The notes beneath the pieces are model-generated. The model saw only the letters and a list, made by a program, of their open reading frames with translations, was not told the DNA's origin and ran no database searches. Both the position numbers and the translations under genes were made by a program. Below are positions 1 to 6,104 of a stretch of 13,127 bases of DNA, piece after piece (within the stretch, counting starts at the first letter, position 1; the number at the start of each line of letters is the position of its first letter). The DNA is from Gaiellasilicea sp035525905 (lineage in GTDB: Bacteria > Actinomycetota > Thermoleophilia > Gaiellales > Gaiellaceae). The stretch covers positions 1 through 13,127 of the forward strand of contig DATLDK010000053.1 of the NCBI GenBank assembly GCA_035525905.1. Reading direction: 5' to 3'.

Positions 1-194
1 TGGTCGGGGATGCGGATCAGGAGGAGATCCGCGCCACGTACGAGGCCGAGGGAAATCCCTATTTCTCGACGGCGCGGCTCTGGGACGACGGCATCATCGA
101 CCCGCACGACACGCGGCGCGTGCTCGCCCTCGGAATCTCGGCGGCGCTGAACGCACCCGTCCCCGAGTCGACGTTCGGCATCTTCCGCATGTGA
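1..194 (+). CDS. liuB: Acyl-CoA carboxylase carboxyltransferase (beta) subunit, C-terminal end; methylcrotonyl-CoA carboxylase-like
   Basis: The gene enters from the left edge; its first complete codon is at base 3 and 63 residues remain before the TGA at 192-194. The visible part holds NPYFSTARLWDDGIIDP (residues 18-34 of the fragment), DTRRVLALGISAALN and the end FGIFRM. This is the typical C-terminus of the biotin-dependent carboxyltransferase family, closest to the beta subunit of methylcrotonyl-CoA carboxylase, which moves CO2 from carboxybiotin to 3-methylcrotonyl-CoA in leucine breakdown. Propionyl-CoA and geranyl-CoA carboxylase beta subunits are related alternatives that this fragment cannot exclude. 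The matching biotin-carrying alpha-type gene lies about 6 kb downstream at 6105 on the same strand, and a methylglutaconyl-CoA hydratase-type gene at 4014, which supports the leucine assignment. The next gene at 263 is convergent. Confidence 0.85.
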   Translation, partial: VGDADQEEIRATYEAEGNPYFSTARLWDDGIIDPHDTRRVLALGISAALNAPVPESTFGIFRM

Positions 195-206
195 GGGCCA
201 CGGCGT

Positions 207-237
207 CGTGCGAGGCCTGCGGGCTCGCTCGCGCACG
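207..237. terminator. Bulged hairpin between convergent genes, possible bidirectional terminator
   Basis: In the 68-bp convergent gap, CGTGC (207-211) can pair with GCACG (233-237), and GA (212-213) and GCC (215-217) can pair with TC (225-226) and GGC (222-224) around a TGCG loop, leaving a bulge of about six bases on the 3' side. There is no T-tract on either strand, so it is not a classical intrinsic terminator. It is the only structure I see in this gap. Confidence 0.3.
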
Positions 238-262
238 GCATGGCCGAGGGCGGCCCGTAGCC

Positions 263-1315
263 CTAGAGAACGAGCGTCTCGGGGAAGATCGCCCCGCCCT
301 CGAAACGATCCAGCCGGTAGGGAGTCAGATCGAAGGGCGGCGTCTCGCCGAGCAGCTCCGCAGCCACGGCGTCACCGACAGCCGGAGACTGCATGAAACC
401 GTGCCCCGAGAAGCCGCACGCGGCGTAGAGCCCGTCGCCCACCGGGCCGATGATCGGATGCGCATCCGGCGTCATGTCGTAGAAGCCGGCCCAGGCGCGG
501 CGCACCGGAGCTCCAGCCGCTCGCGGATACCGGAAGGCGAGCCGCTCGCGCCAGTCCTCGACGAGCTCGTCACGCACGGCCGCCGGGCCGTCCCAGCGGA
601 GCTCCGGCTCGCCCATCGCGAGCCGCAAGCCATCCTCGCCGACGCGCCGGAAGTGGAAGCCGTTTTCCTCGATCGTCATGGGCAGATCGGGAGGGATGTC
701 TTCGACCGGGCCGACGTCCGCGAGCTGGCGGACGAGCGGTCGGATCGGCAGCTCGACCCCCCGCGCGTGCGCGACGTCGCGGGAGAAGGCGCCGCAAGCA
801 ACGACGAGTGTGTCCGCCTCGAGGAGCAGCGCGTCTGTCCGCTCGCGCACGTCGACGCCGAGTGCCGCCGCGCGCCGCACGAGCTCCCGCGTCACGCCCG
901 CCGGATCGGCGATGCCGTCTTCACGGCAGATCGACGCGCCAAGAACGTCGTCGACGCGAAGCCCGTCGACGACGCTCGCCTCGACGCTGACCACGGGCAC
1001 CCCGAGCGAAGCCTGAATCGCACGCCGCTCCTCCAGCTCGGCCAGGCCCGCGGGTGTCGTGGCGAGAAACAGGTAGCCGACCTGCTCGAACAGGGGTGCG
1101 CCCAGCTCGCGGAAGAGCCGGACGCTCGCCTGCGCCAACCGGACCTCCGCCTCGGTCGTGAACTGCTGGCGCACGCCACCCATGGCCTTGCCGGTCGCGG
1201 CGCCTGCGATCTCCCCCACGTCCGCCAGCACGACGTCGTCGGCGCCGTGCAGGGCGAGGTGGTAGGCGATCGAGGCGCCGATCGCGCCCGCGCCCGCTAC
1301 GACGACGCGGGCCAA
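263..1315 (-). CDS. FAD-dependent oxidoreductase, DAO family (D-amino acid / sarcosine oxidase beta-like)
   Basis: The 350-residue protein starts with a Rossmann dinucleotide-binding strand, VVVAGAGAIGASIAYHL, whose GxGxxG is at residues 8-13. It continues with TGKAMGGVRQQF (41-52), an IRPLVRQL segment (191-198), AGFYDMTPDAHPIIGP (276-291) and the C-terminal FAD-contacting segment GFSGHGFMQSPAVG (301-314). These mark the DAO/DadA/SoxB family, which oxidises amino or imino acids to imines. The substrate cannot be read. The start is TTG at 1313-1315, chosen because AGGA lies nine bases upstream and the Rossmann fold begins at once. The region around residues 155-170 goes almost directly to LEADTLVVACGAFS and seems to lack a beta-hairpin usual in the family, consistent with the somewhat short length. 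The gene overlaps the end of the upstream DHDPS-family gene by 19 bp, so the two are very likely cotranscribed and translationally coupled. Confidence 0.85.
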   Translation of the reverse strand: MARVVVAGAGAIGASIAYHLALHGADDVVLADVGEIAGAATGKAMGGVRQQFTTEAEVRLAQASVRLFRELGAPLFEQVGYLFLATTPAGLAELEERRAIQASLGVPVVSVEASVVDGLRVDDVLGASICREDGIADPAGVTRELVRRAAALGVDVRERTDALLLEADTLVVACGAFSRDVAHARGVELPIRPLVRQLADVGPVEDIPPDLPMTIEENGFHFRRVGEDGLRLAMGEPELRWDGPAAVRDELVEDWRERLAFRYPRAAGAPVRRAWAGFYDMTPDAHPIIGPVGDGLYAACGFSGHGFMQSPAVGDAVAAELLGETPPFDLTPYRLDRFEGGAIFPETLVL

Positions 1316-2139
1316 CTCCGCAATTCCTCGCGTTCGGCGGACGTGAGCTGGCGCAGCGGCCGCCGTACGTCCTCGCGCACCGGCAGGCCGCGCAGGCCGA
1401 GCAGGAACTTGAGTGCTGCGTGCCGCGGGAAGCGCTCCACTGCGGCGCGCAGCTCGGCCAGAGCTGCCGCCCCAGCCTCGGTCGGCTCTCGCACCACGGC
1501 CGCGACGCGCTCGGGAAAAGCGGCGGCCAGCCCGGAGACGGCACCGACCGCGCCGCCGCGGATCCCATGGAAGATGAGGGACTCGGGGCCTACGAACACG
1601 TCCAGGCCTTCGATCAAATACGGGGAGAAGCGATCGAATGGGGCGTCAGAGACCTTGAGGCCGGCGAGATTCGGCGCCCGCTCGCGCAGCTCGCCGATCA
1701 CCGCGACGGGAACCGCGTACCCGCTCGCACGCTCGAACTCGTAGACGTAGAACGGCAGTGGCGCACACGCTGCGGCCGCTTCGACGAAGTGCTCGAGCAG
1801 CGCCCGCTCGTCGAGCTGGAAGTACGGCGGTCCGATCACGGCAACCGCCGCCGCGCCCACCTCGGCAGCGTGCGCAGCGAGCGCGACCGTGTCGGCCGTC
1901 GTCTGCGCGCCGCAGTGCGCCGCCACCTGCAGCCGGCCGGCCGCGGCCGCGACGAAGACCTCGATTGCTCGGCGCCGCTCGTCGAGCCCGAAGAGGATCC
2001 CCTCGCCGGTCGTACCCAGCGCCAGCAAGCCGTCGAGTCCCGCATCGGCGAGGAAGTCGACGTACGGCGGCACCGCTTCCTCGTCGAGCCGGTCGTCGAC
2101 CAGCGGCGTCACGGCGGCGGCGAGAGCACCACGGAGCAT
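1297..2139 (-). CDS. DHDPS/N-acetylneuraminate lyase-superfamily aldolase or deaminase (DapA-like)
   Basis: This 280-residue TIM-barrel protein has GTTGE (42-46, the substrate-carboxylate-binding GTTGE/GxxGE motif), GPPYF (103-107), a probable catalytic Tyr133 and the Schiff-base lysine Lys162 in GLKVSD. The family includes dihydrodipicolinate synthase, sialic acid lyase, KDG aldolases and the deaminase of hydroxyproline breakdown. All form a Schiff base with a 2-oxo acid or related substrate. The usual YNxP around the catalytic Tyr is here YEFE (133-136), so it is unlikely to be a housekeeping DapA. It is followed with a 19-bp overlap by a DAO-family oxidase. An oxidase plus a DapA-like deaminase is the core of trans-4-hydroxyproline catabolism (D-hydroxyproline dehydrogenase and pyrroline-4-hydroxy-2-carboxylate deaminase), which is one candidate role. 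No epimerase or semialdehyde dehydrogenase is in the window, so the function stays open. The start is ATG at 2137-2139 and no Shine-Dalgarno is obvious. Confidence 0.85.
   Translation of the reverse strand: MLRGALAAAVTPLVDDRLDEEAVPPYVDFLADAGLDGLLALGTTGEGILFGLDERRRAIEVFVAAAAGRLQVAAHCGAQTTADTVALAAHAAEVGAAAVAVIGPPYFQLDERALLEHFVEAAAACAPLPFYVYEFERASGYAVPVAVIGELRERAPNLAGLKVSDAPFDRFSPYLIEGLDVFVGPESLIFHGIRGGAVGAVSGLAAAFPERVAAVVREPTEAGAAALAELRAAVERFPRHAALKFLLGLRGLPVREDVRRPLRQLTSAEREELRSWPASS
1325..1328 (-). promoter_or_regulatory. Ribosome binding site supporting the TTG start of the FAD oxidoreductase
   Basis: On the minus strand AGGA lies nine bases before the TTG at 1315-1313, inside the end of the upstream reading frame. 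No ATG or GTG lies in frame just upstream, and the Rossmann motif follows immediately, so this site decides the start. Confidence 0.5.
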
Positions 2140-2145
2140 TCGCCG

Positions 2146-2151
2146 ACTCTA
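2146..2151 (-). promoter_or_regulatory. Putative -10 element (TAGAGT) for a leaderless DapA-like transcript
   Basis: On the minus strand TAGAGT is followed by six bases and then the ATG, so transcription would begin at or beside the A of the start codon. No convincing -35 hexamer or ribosome binding site is seen. It lies in the 26-bp gap after the upstream RTX gene, so the gene may be read from here as well as by readthrough. Confidence 0.35.
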
Positions 2152-2165
2152 CTCAGCTGTACCGG

Positions 2166-2660
2166 CTAGGTGCGCTCCACGTTCGCGAGGCGGTCGTACG
2201 GCCGGTCGATCCACGCCCGGTCGACGCCCGGGCCGCCATCCAGGACGTCCGGGCCGCCGTCGCGGGCGTCGAGGACGTCGGCGCCGAGCCCGCCGGCGAG
2301 GCTGTCGCGACCGAGCGCGCCGACGAGATAGTCCTTTCCGCCGGCTCCAACCAGAACGTCGGGGCCGGAGCCGCCGTCGAAGGTGTCGTTGCCGCCCTCC
2401 CCGAGCAGCGCGTCCGCACCCTCATAGCCATTCAGGGCGTCGTTGCCTGCGCCCCCGAGCAGACGATCGTTGCCGCCGAACCCGTTCAGCGTGTCGTTCC
2501 CGCCCAAGCCGCAAATCACGTCGGGCCCGGGCGTCCCGCGGAGGTAGTCCGGTCCGGGCGTGCCCAGAATAGTGCAGCCGCTGGCGACGCCCCTGGGTGC
2601 CGCGGCCGCGCCGGCGGCCGCGGCGAGCGCGGCAAACAGAGCGGCGGCCTTGATGAGCAT
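2166..2660 (-). CDS. Secreted RTX / hemolysin-type calcium-binding repeat protein
   Basis: The 164-residue protein has a short signal peptide (about residues 1-21, hydrophobic Ala/Leu-rich core ending in AAAA-P). The rest is almost entirely glycine/aspartate nonapeptide repeats of the GGxGxDxLxG type from about residue 45 to 147, for example GGNDRLLGGAGNDALNG. Such repeats fold into a calcium-filled parallel beta-roll. Two cysteines, Cys29 and Cys50, bracket the first turn and could form a disulfide outside the cell. A Sec-type signal peptide, rather than the C-terminal signal used by type I secretion, suggests Sec export. There is no catalytic domain, so a structural, surface or calcium-buffering role is possible but unproven. 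The start ATG at 2658-2660 has GAGGGG just upstream. The upstream propeller gene carries a closely related module. Confidence 0.8.
   Translation of the reverse strand: MLIKAAALFAALAAAAGAAAAPRGVASGCTILGTPGPDYLRGTPGPDVICGLGGNDTLNGFGGNDRLLGGAGNDALNGYEGADALLGEGGNDTFDGGSGPDVLVGAGGKDYLVGALGRDSLAGGLGADVLDARDGGPDVLDGGPGVDRAWIDRPYDRLANVERT
2451..2538 (-). repeat. RTX coding repeat, copy A
   Basis: This 88-bp stretch matches 2857-2944 without gaps at an offset of 406 bp, with many identical runs such as AGACGATCGTTGCC and GCGTGTCGTT (plus-strand sense). It encodes the GTPGxDVICGLGGNDTL...GGNDRLLGG module in both neighbouring genes and points to duplication or shared ancestry of the module. Confidence 0.7.
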
Positions 2661-2721
2661 GCCCCCTCAGAGTGATCGATTCGCCCGTCGCGATCGTCCC
2701 TCGTTGGGGGCACACTCCTGG

Positions 2722-3909
2722 CTACTTGTGCGGCCTCGTCCGCACCTCGACGCCGGTCACCCGATCGAGCTCGTCCACGGTCGCCCTATCGCGGCCGGCG
2801 CCTCCGGCGACGAGGTCGCGCGCGCCGTCGCGAGCGAGCAGCACGTCGTTCCCTTGGCCCCCGAGGAGACGATCGTTGCCACCCGCGCCGCGAAGCGTGT
2901 CGTTTCCGCCGAGCCCGCAGATGACGTCACGTCCCGGCGTGCCTCCGATCGAGTCGGCGTTCATCGTGCCGGAGATGGTGCAACCCGCCGCCGGAAGCGA
3001 AGAGCCCCAGTCGGGAGACATGTCCCACTTTCGCGAGTCGGCGAACAAACGGTGCTGCGCGCCGCCCGCGGCGGACATCTGGAAGAACTCCCGATTGTCC
3101 TTGGCGGTTCGATCGCTGACGAACACGATCAGCTTGCCGTTCGGGGAATACGAGGGGAGCGCGTCGAGCGCCGGGCTGTCGGTCAGGCGCGTCTGCGCCG
3201 ATCCGTCCTGCCGCATCGCCCAGATGTCGAGATTTCCCGCCACGTCGCGATCGGAGTCGAAGACGATCGTGCTGCCGTCCGGTGACCAGCTCGGGTTCTC
3301 GCCACCGACGTTCGCACCGTTCGTGAGCTGCGTCTGCCCGCTGCCGTCCGCGTTCATGATCCAGACCTGACGGCGGCCGGTGCGCTCGCTCATGAACGCG
3401 ACCTTCATCGCGTCGGGCGACCAGGCCGGGTCGGCGTCCGCGGCCGGCGAGGTCGTCAGACGGACCTGATCGGTGCCGTCCGACCTGACGCTGTAGATAT
3501 CGAACGCGCCGTTCCGTGTCGTCTCGAACGCGATCCGGCTGCCGTCGTCGTTCCACGTGGGATCGCCGTCGAACCCCCGGGAGAAGGTGATCTCCTGCAG
3601 CGACGAGGCATCGGGCCTGATCACGTAGACGTCCGTGTCGCCACGCCGAGTCGATTCGAACGCGATCAGCCGGCTGTCCGGAGACCAGGACGGCTGCGCG
3701 TCGTGCTGGTGGCCCCGAGTCAGCCGGACGAGGCCGGTGCCGTTCGGGTTGACGACGTACAGGCTGGAGGACCCGCCATCGTACGACGCGCCGCGCTGGA
3801 AGACGATCCGGCCGTTCGCGCCGGGGAAAGAGCTCTCGGCAGTAGCTGGGTGCCCACTGAGAGCCGCCACCAGGAGCACGGCCACGGCTGTTGCTGCCTT
3901 GACGAACAT
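2722..3909 (-). CDS. Secreted TolB-like WD40/PD40 beta-propeller protein with C-terminal RTX module
   Basis: The 395-residue protein begins with a signal peptide (1 to about 24, VAVLLVAALSG core, cleavage near TAES). Residues 33-302 form PD40 repeats, with blades marked by PSWSPDSRLIAFES (73), PTWNDDGSRIAFET (117), PAWSPDAMKVAFMS (161), PSWSPDGSTIVFDS (206) and PSYSPNGKLIVFVS (252). The N-terminal GRIVFQRG probably closes a six-bladed propeller, as in the TolB C-domain. The tail (310-375) is an RTX module with Cys310 and Cys331, spaced 21 apart as in the smaller neighbour. TolB itself is a periplasmic Pal partner in Gram-negatives; in actinobacteria such proteins are usually uncharacterised binding proteins, so this is not TolB. 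No enzyme domain is visible. The start ATG at 3907-3909 has AGAGGGGG upstream. It heads a minus-strand run with the RTX, DapA-like and oxidase genes. Confidence 0.85.
   Translation of the reverse strand: MFVKAATAVAVLLVAALSGHPATAESSFPGANGRIVFQRGASYDGGSSSLYVVNPNGTGLVRLTRGHQHDAQPSWSPDSRLIAFESTRRGDTDVYVIRPDASSLQEITFSRGFDGDPTWNDDGSRIAFETTRNGAFDIYSVRSDGTDQVRLTTSPAADADPAWSPDAMKVAFMSERTGRRQVWIMNADGSGQTQLTNGANVGGENPSWSPDGSTIVFDSDRDVAGNLDIWAMRQDGSAQTRLTDSPALDALPSYSPNGKLIVFVSDRTAKDNREFFQMSAAGGAQHRLFADSRKWDMSPDWGSSLPAAGCTISGTMNADSIGGTPGRDVICGLGGNDTLRGAGGNDRLLGGQGNDVLLARDGARDLVAGGAGRDRATVDELDRVTGVEVRTRPHK
2857..2944 (-). repeat. RTX coding repeat, copy B
   Basis: This is the partner of 2451-2538. It lies in the 3' part of the propeller gene and encodes GTPGRDVICGLGGNDTLRGAGGNDRLLGG (in part). 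Differences are mostly at third codon positions, plus a few substitutions within the loop residues. Confidence 0.7.
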
Positions 3910-4013
3910 CGAGACCCCCTCTGTAAGTGACCAGCCGACGGTAAGCCGCCACTGTTAGGCCCCTTGCCGAAAGCCGTAAGGGAATCGGTGGGTTCTGTAA
4001 GGATCTCTGCGCG
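3910..4013. promoter_or_regulatory. Divergent intergenic region with repeated CNGTNAG motifs and a hairpin
   Basis: This 104-bp gap separates the propeller gene (minus) from the crotonase gene (plus) and must hold both promoters. Five copies of CNGTNAG occur on the plus strand, starting at 3921, 3939, 3952, 3974 and 3995 (CTGTAAG, CGGTAAG, CTGTTAG, CCGTAAG, CTGTAAG). A hairpin can form from CCCTTGCCG (3961-3969) and CCGTAAGGG (3974-3982) with an AAAG loop, one G-U pair and one mismatch. I could not assign clear -10/-35 boxes. The repeats could be operator half-sites for a regulator of the catabolic genes, but chance is possible. Confidence 0.4.
3999..4003 (+). promoter_or_regulatory. Ribosome binding site of the crotonase gene
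   Basis: AAGGA lies ten bases before the ATG at 4014. It supports this start and shows that this gene, unlike the carboxylase alpha and dehydrogenase genes downstream, has a leader. Confidence 0.55.
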
Positions 4014-4766
4014 ATGGCAGCGCTTCGAATCGACCGCGACGGCGACCTGCTCAGGGTGACGCTGGCGCGGCCGGAAACGCGGAATGCCTTCGACGCAGAG
4101 TTGATCGCCGAGCTCTCCGAGGCGTTCGTCGACGTCGGCAAGGCGCGGGCGGTGCTGCTCTCCGGTGACGGGCCGAGCTTCTGCGCAGGCGCCGACGTGG
4201 AGTGGATGCGCGCCTCGGCGACGCTGGACTTTGATGCGAACGTGGCCGATGCGAACGGCCTCCGGGGCATGCTGGAGGCGATCGACCGCTGCCCTGCCCC
4301 CGTCGTCGCCCGCGTGCAGGGCCATGCTCTGGGCGGCGGTGCGGGCCTCGTTGCCTGCGCGGACATCGCCGTTGCCGGCCAAGACGCCGTGTTCGCGTTC
4401 TCGGAGGTCAAGCTCGGGATCATCCCTGCGGTGATCTCTCCGTTTGCGCTCGGGAAGATCGGCCCGAGCGCGGGGCGCCGCTACTTCGTCACCGGCGAGC
4501 GGTTCGACGCGGCGACCGCACTGCGCATCGGCCTCGTGCACGAGGTTGCCGCCGATCTCGACGCGGCCGTGGACCACGTGCTCGCGGAGCTCTGGAGCGC
4601 GGGTCCGCGCGCTGCGAGGCACGCAAAGAAGCTGGTTCTCGAGCGGCCGGACGGCCCTGAGACTGCGCGGCGGATCGCCGAGCGGCGCACCAGCGAAGAA
4701 GGCCAGGAAGGGCTGAGCGCCTTCCTCGAGCGCCGCAGCCCCGGCTGGGTCACTAGCGAGTCTTGA
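4014..4766 (+). CDS. liuC: Enoyl-CoA hydratase/isomerase (crotonase) family, methylglutaconyl-CoA hydratase-like
   Basis: The 250-residue crotonase-fold protein has its two oxyanion-hole segments at FCAGAD (56-61) and ALGGGAG (105-111). Of the two classical crotonase glutamates, the first (in GGGxE) is replaced by Gly111, while Glu131 in FSEVKLGIIPAVISP is kept. This pattern, with CAGADxxWM near residue 57 and RRYFVTGERFDAATALRIGLV (155-175), resembles methylglutaconyl-CoA hydratases (LiuC type), which hydrate 3-methylglutaconyl-CoA to HMG-CoA in leucine catabolism. Placement between carboxylase beta (1-194) and alpha (6105) genes on the same strand fits, as it acts on the product of that carboxylase. 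A generic enoyl-CoA hydratase is the alternative. Its last 14 bp overlap the end of the convergent SpoIID-type gene. Confidence 0.8.
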   Translation: MAALRIDRDGDLLRVTLARPETRNAFDAELIAELSEAFVDVGKARAVLLSGDGPSFCAGADVEWMRASATLDFDANVADANGLRGMLEAIDRCPAPVVARVQGHALGGGAGLVACADIAVAGQDAVFAFSEVKLGIIPAVISPFALGKIGPSAGRRYFVTGERFDAATALRIGLVHEVAADLDAAVDHVLAELWSAGPRAARHAKKLVLERPDGPETARRIAERRTSEEGQEGLSAFLERRSPGWVTSES

Positions 4767-6063
4767 CCGTGACCACGGCGCCGGCCCCGACGGGTGCGGC
4801 GAGGCGGTAGCTGGTCGTCCGGCGCGGGCTCACCGAGACCTTGAAGCGGCCATTGGGACGGGTGCGGATGCGCTGCACCGTCTTCCACGTCCCGCCGTTC
4901 ACCTGCTGCTGTAGGCGAACCTTGACGAGTCCGCGGACGAAGCCGGTCAGCACGGTGCGATGCCGTTTGCTCGCGAGCCCGCGTGCCGGCGGCGCTTCGA
5001 GCTCCAGCACGCGAACGACGAACCACGTCGAGCGCAGGTCGAGTGCGCGCCGGAAATCTTGCGAGAGCATCGTCCTGCCCCCGGTGCGCAGCTTCAGCTT
5101 CACGCCGGTGACGCGGCCCGACGGCCCGCGTGTCCCGAGCACGTCGCGCACTGGTCCGAGTCCCAGCTTCTTCCCGATCTGCTCGGGCGTCAGCCGAATC
5201 GGGCCCCAGCGGTGATGCTTGGAGATGTCGTCGTAGGGGTCGGGCACGGAGACGAGGTACGGGACCGGGGCCGCGCGGGGCCAGACCTCGGCCACTGAGG
5301 CCGTCCTGCCACCGGACGTCGAGTGGTAGAAGCTCGTCGCCACCCGGCCATGCCAGAGCAGCACCTGACCCGCCGTCGAGCCGATCGCGCGGTTCGTCGA
5401 AGCCGCTTCCGCCTCGACGCCGCCGTAGACCTGGCTGCGCGTGTCGGAGTAGAGATCGAAGCGCGTACCCGGCTTGAGCGTCGCGAGCGCATAGGAGCGC
5501 GCCACGACGGACTGCGCGCGCAGCGCCTCGGGATGCCAGTCGTCGGGCATCTCCCACGGCACGACGCCGCGCAGATAGCGGTCGAGCGGGAGCTTGTTCA
5601 CGACCATGAGCTTGCGTGCGTCCCGGTGCACGATCAGCGAACCGCGAAACGCCTTCCCGTCGACCGTGACCGGTGAGGCGCCGGGCTCGAAGCGGAGCGG
5701 GAAGCGGAGCTTCGCCAAGCCCCGTGCCTCGAGCTTCCGCGCGCCCGGCTTCAGCTTCCGGACCTTGCCGCGCGCATCGACCACGCGGAAGGGTCTCGCC
5801 GATCCGAGCCGCACCGCCACCCGCCCCTCTGCGAGCAAGACGCGTACCGGACGCGGGTGCATCGGTCGCAGCAAGGTTCCCGGGTAATAGTGGGCGAGGA
5901 TCCGCTCGTATCCCCAGCCGTGTTGCGCGTAGCCGCGTGCGCCGTACTGGCTCATCCCGATACCGTGCCCCCAGCCGCGGCCGTCGATCAGAAACAGCGT
6001 GCCGGCGCCTGCCTGGGCAGGCAGGCAGAGGGAAAGAGCCAGGAGCAGGAGAAGCCGCCGCAT
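4753..6063 (-). CDS. Secreted SpoIID/LytB-domain protein, permuted, with C-terminal beta-sandwich domain
   Basis: The 436-residue protein has a signal peptide (1 to about 20, RRLLLLLALSLCLPAQA). Next comes GRGWGHGIGMSQYGARGYAQ (28-47) with ILAHYYPGT (55-63), a segment that in classical SpoIID is near the C-terminus. Then follow LPLDRYLRGVVPWEMPDDWHPEALRAQSVVARSYAL (158-193), with probable catalytic Glu171 in WEMP, DTRSQVYGG (207-215) and FYHSTSGGRT (245-254). SpoIID is a lytic transglycosylase that cuts glycan strands lacking stem peptides during spore engulfment. Homologues without sporulation are thought to act in cell-wall remodelling. Residues from about 365 to 436 look like a small beta-sandwich domain (KVRLQQQVNGGTWKTVQ...GRFKVSV). 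The gene is divergent from the carboxylase alpha gene, 41 bp away. No stage II sporulation partner such as SpoIIP or SpoIIM is nearby. Confidence 0.85.
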   Translation of the reverse strand: MRRLLLLLALSLCLPAQAGAGTLFLIDGRGWGHGIGMSQYGARGYAQHGWGYERILAHYYPGTLLRPMHPRPVRVLLAEGRVAVRLGSARPFRVVDARGKVRKLKPGARKLEARGLAKLRFPLRFEPGASPVTVDGKAFRGSLIVHRDARKLMVVNKLPLDRYLRGVVPWEMPDDWHPEALRAQSVVARSYALATLKPGTRFDLYSDTRSQVYGGVEAEAASTNRAIGSTAGQVLLWHGRVATSFYHSTSGGRTASVAEVWPRAAPVPYLVSVPDPYDDISKHHRWGPIRLTPEQIGKKLGLGPVRDVLGTRGPSGRVTGVKLKLRTGGRTMLSQDFRRALDLRSTWFVVRVLELEAPPARGLASKRHRTVLTGFVRGLVKVRLQQQVNGGTWKTVQRIRTRPNGRFKVSVSPRRTTSYRLAAPVGAGAVVTVKTR

Positions 6064-6104
6064 GAGGCCGGGGCAGGGTATCGCCCCGCAATACCATCCG
6101 CCAG
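6064..6104. promoter_or_regulatory. 41-bp divergent promoter region, SpoIID-type gene / carboxylase alpha gene
   Basis: Two candidate -10 elements face outwards: TACCAT at 6092-6097 on the plus strand, seven bases before the ATG at 6105, and TACCCT at 6080-6075 on the minus strand, 11 bases before the ATG at 6063. Neither start has a ribosome binding site. The -35 regions (weak, none clear) would have to lie over the opposite promoter or gene. Spacing predicts a leaderless carboxylase mRNA and at most a very short leader for the other gene. Confidence 0.4.

Noticed and set aside
191..1744. A 517-codon open frame on the plus strand opposite the oxidase and DapA-like genes
   Set aside because: Its translation is Arg/Ala/Asp-rich with no domain. 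The minus-strand frames have clear motifs (GAGAIG, GTTGE, GLKVSD). Long antisense frames are expected at this GC content.
1297..2139. Housekeeping dihydrodipicolinate synthase (dapA)
   Set aside because: The YNxP motif is missing and the neighbour is an oxidase, not dapB or lysine genes. Kept as a superfamily call only.
2166..3909. RTX proteins as type I-secreted toxins
   Set aside because: Both proteins have N-terminal signal peptides and no toxin, protease or lipase domain. No type I secretion genes lie nearby.
2722..3909. TolB of the Tol-Pal system
   Set aside because: There is no N-terminal TolB domain and no tolA, tolQ, tolR or pal nearby. Only the propeller repeat is shared.
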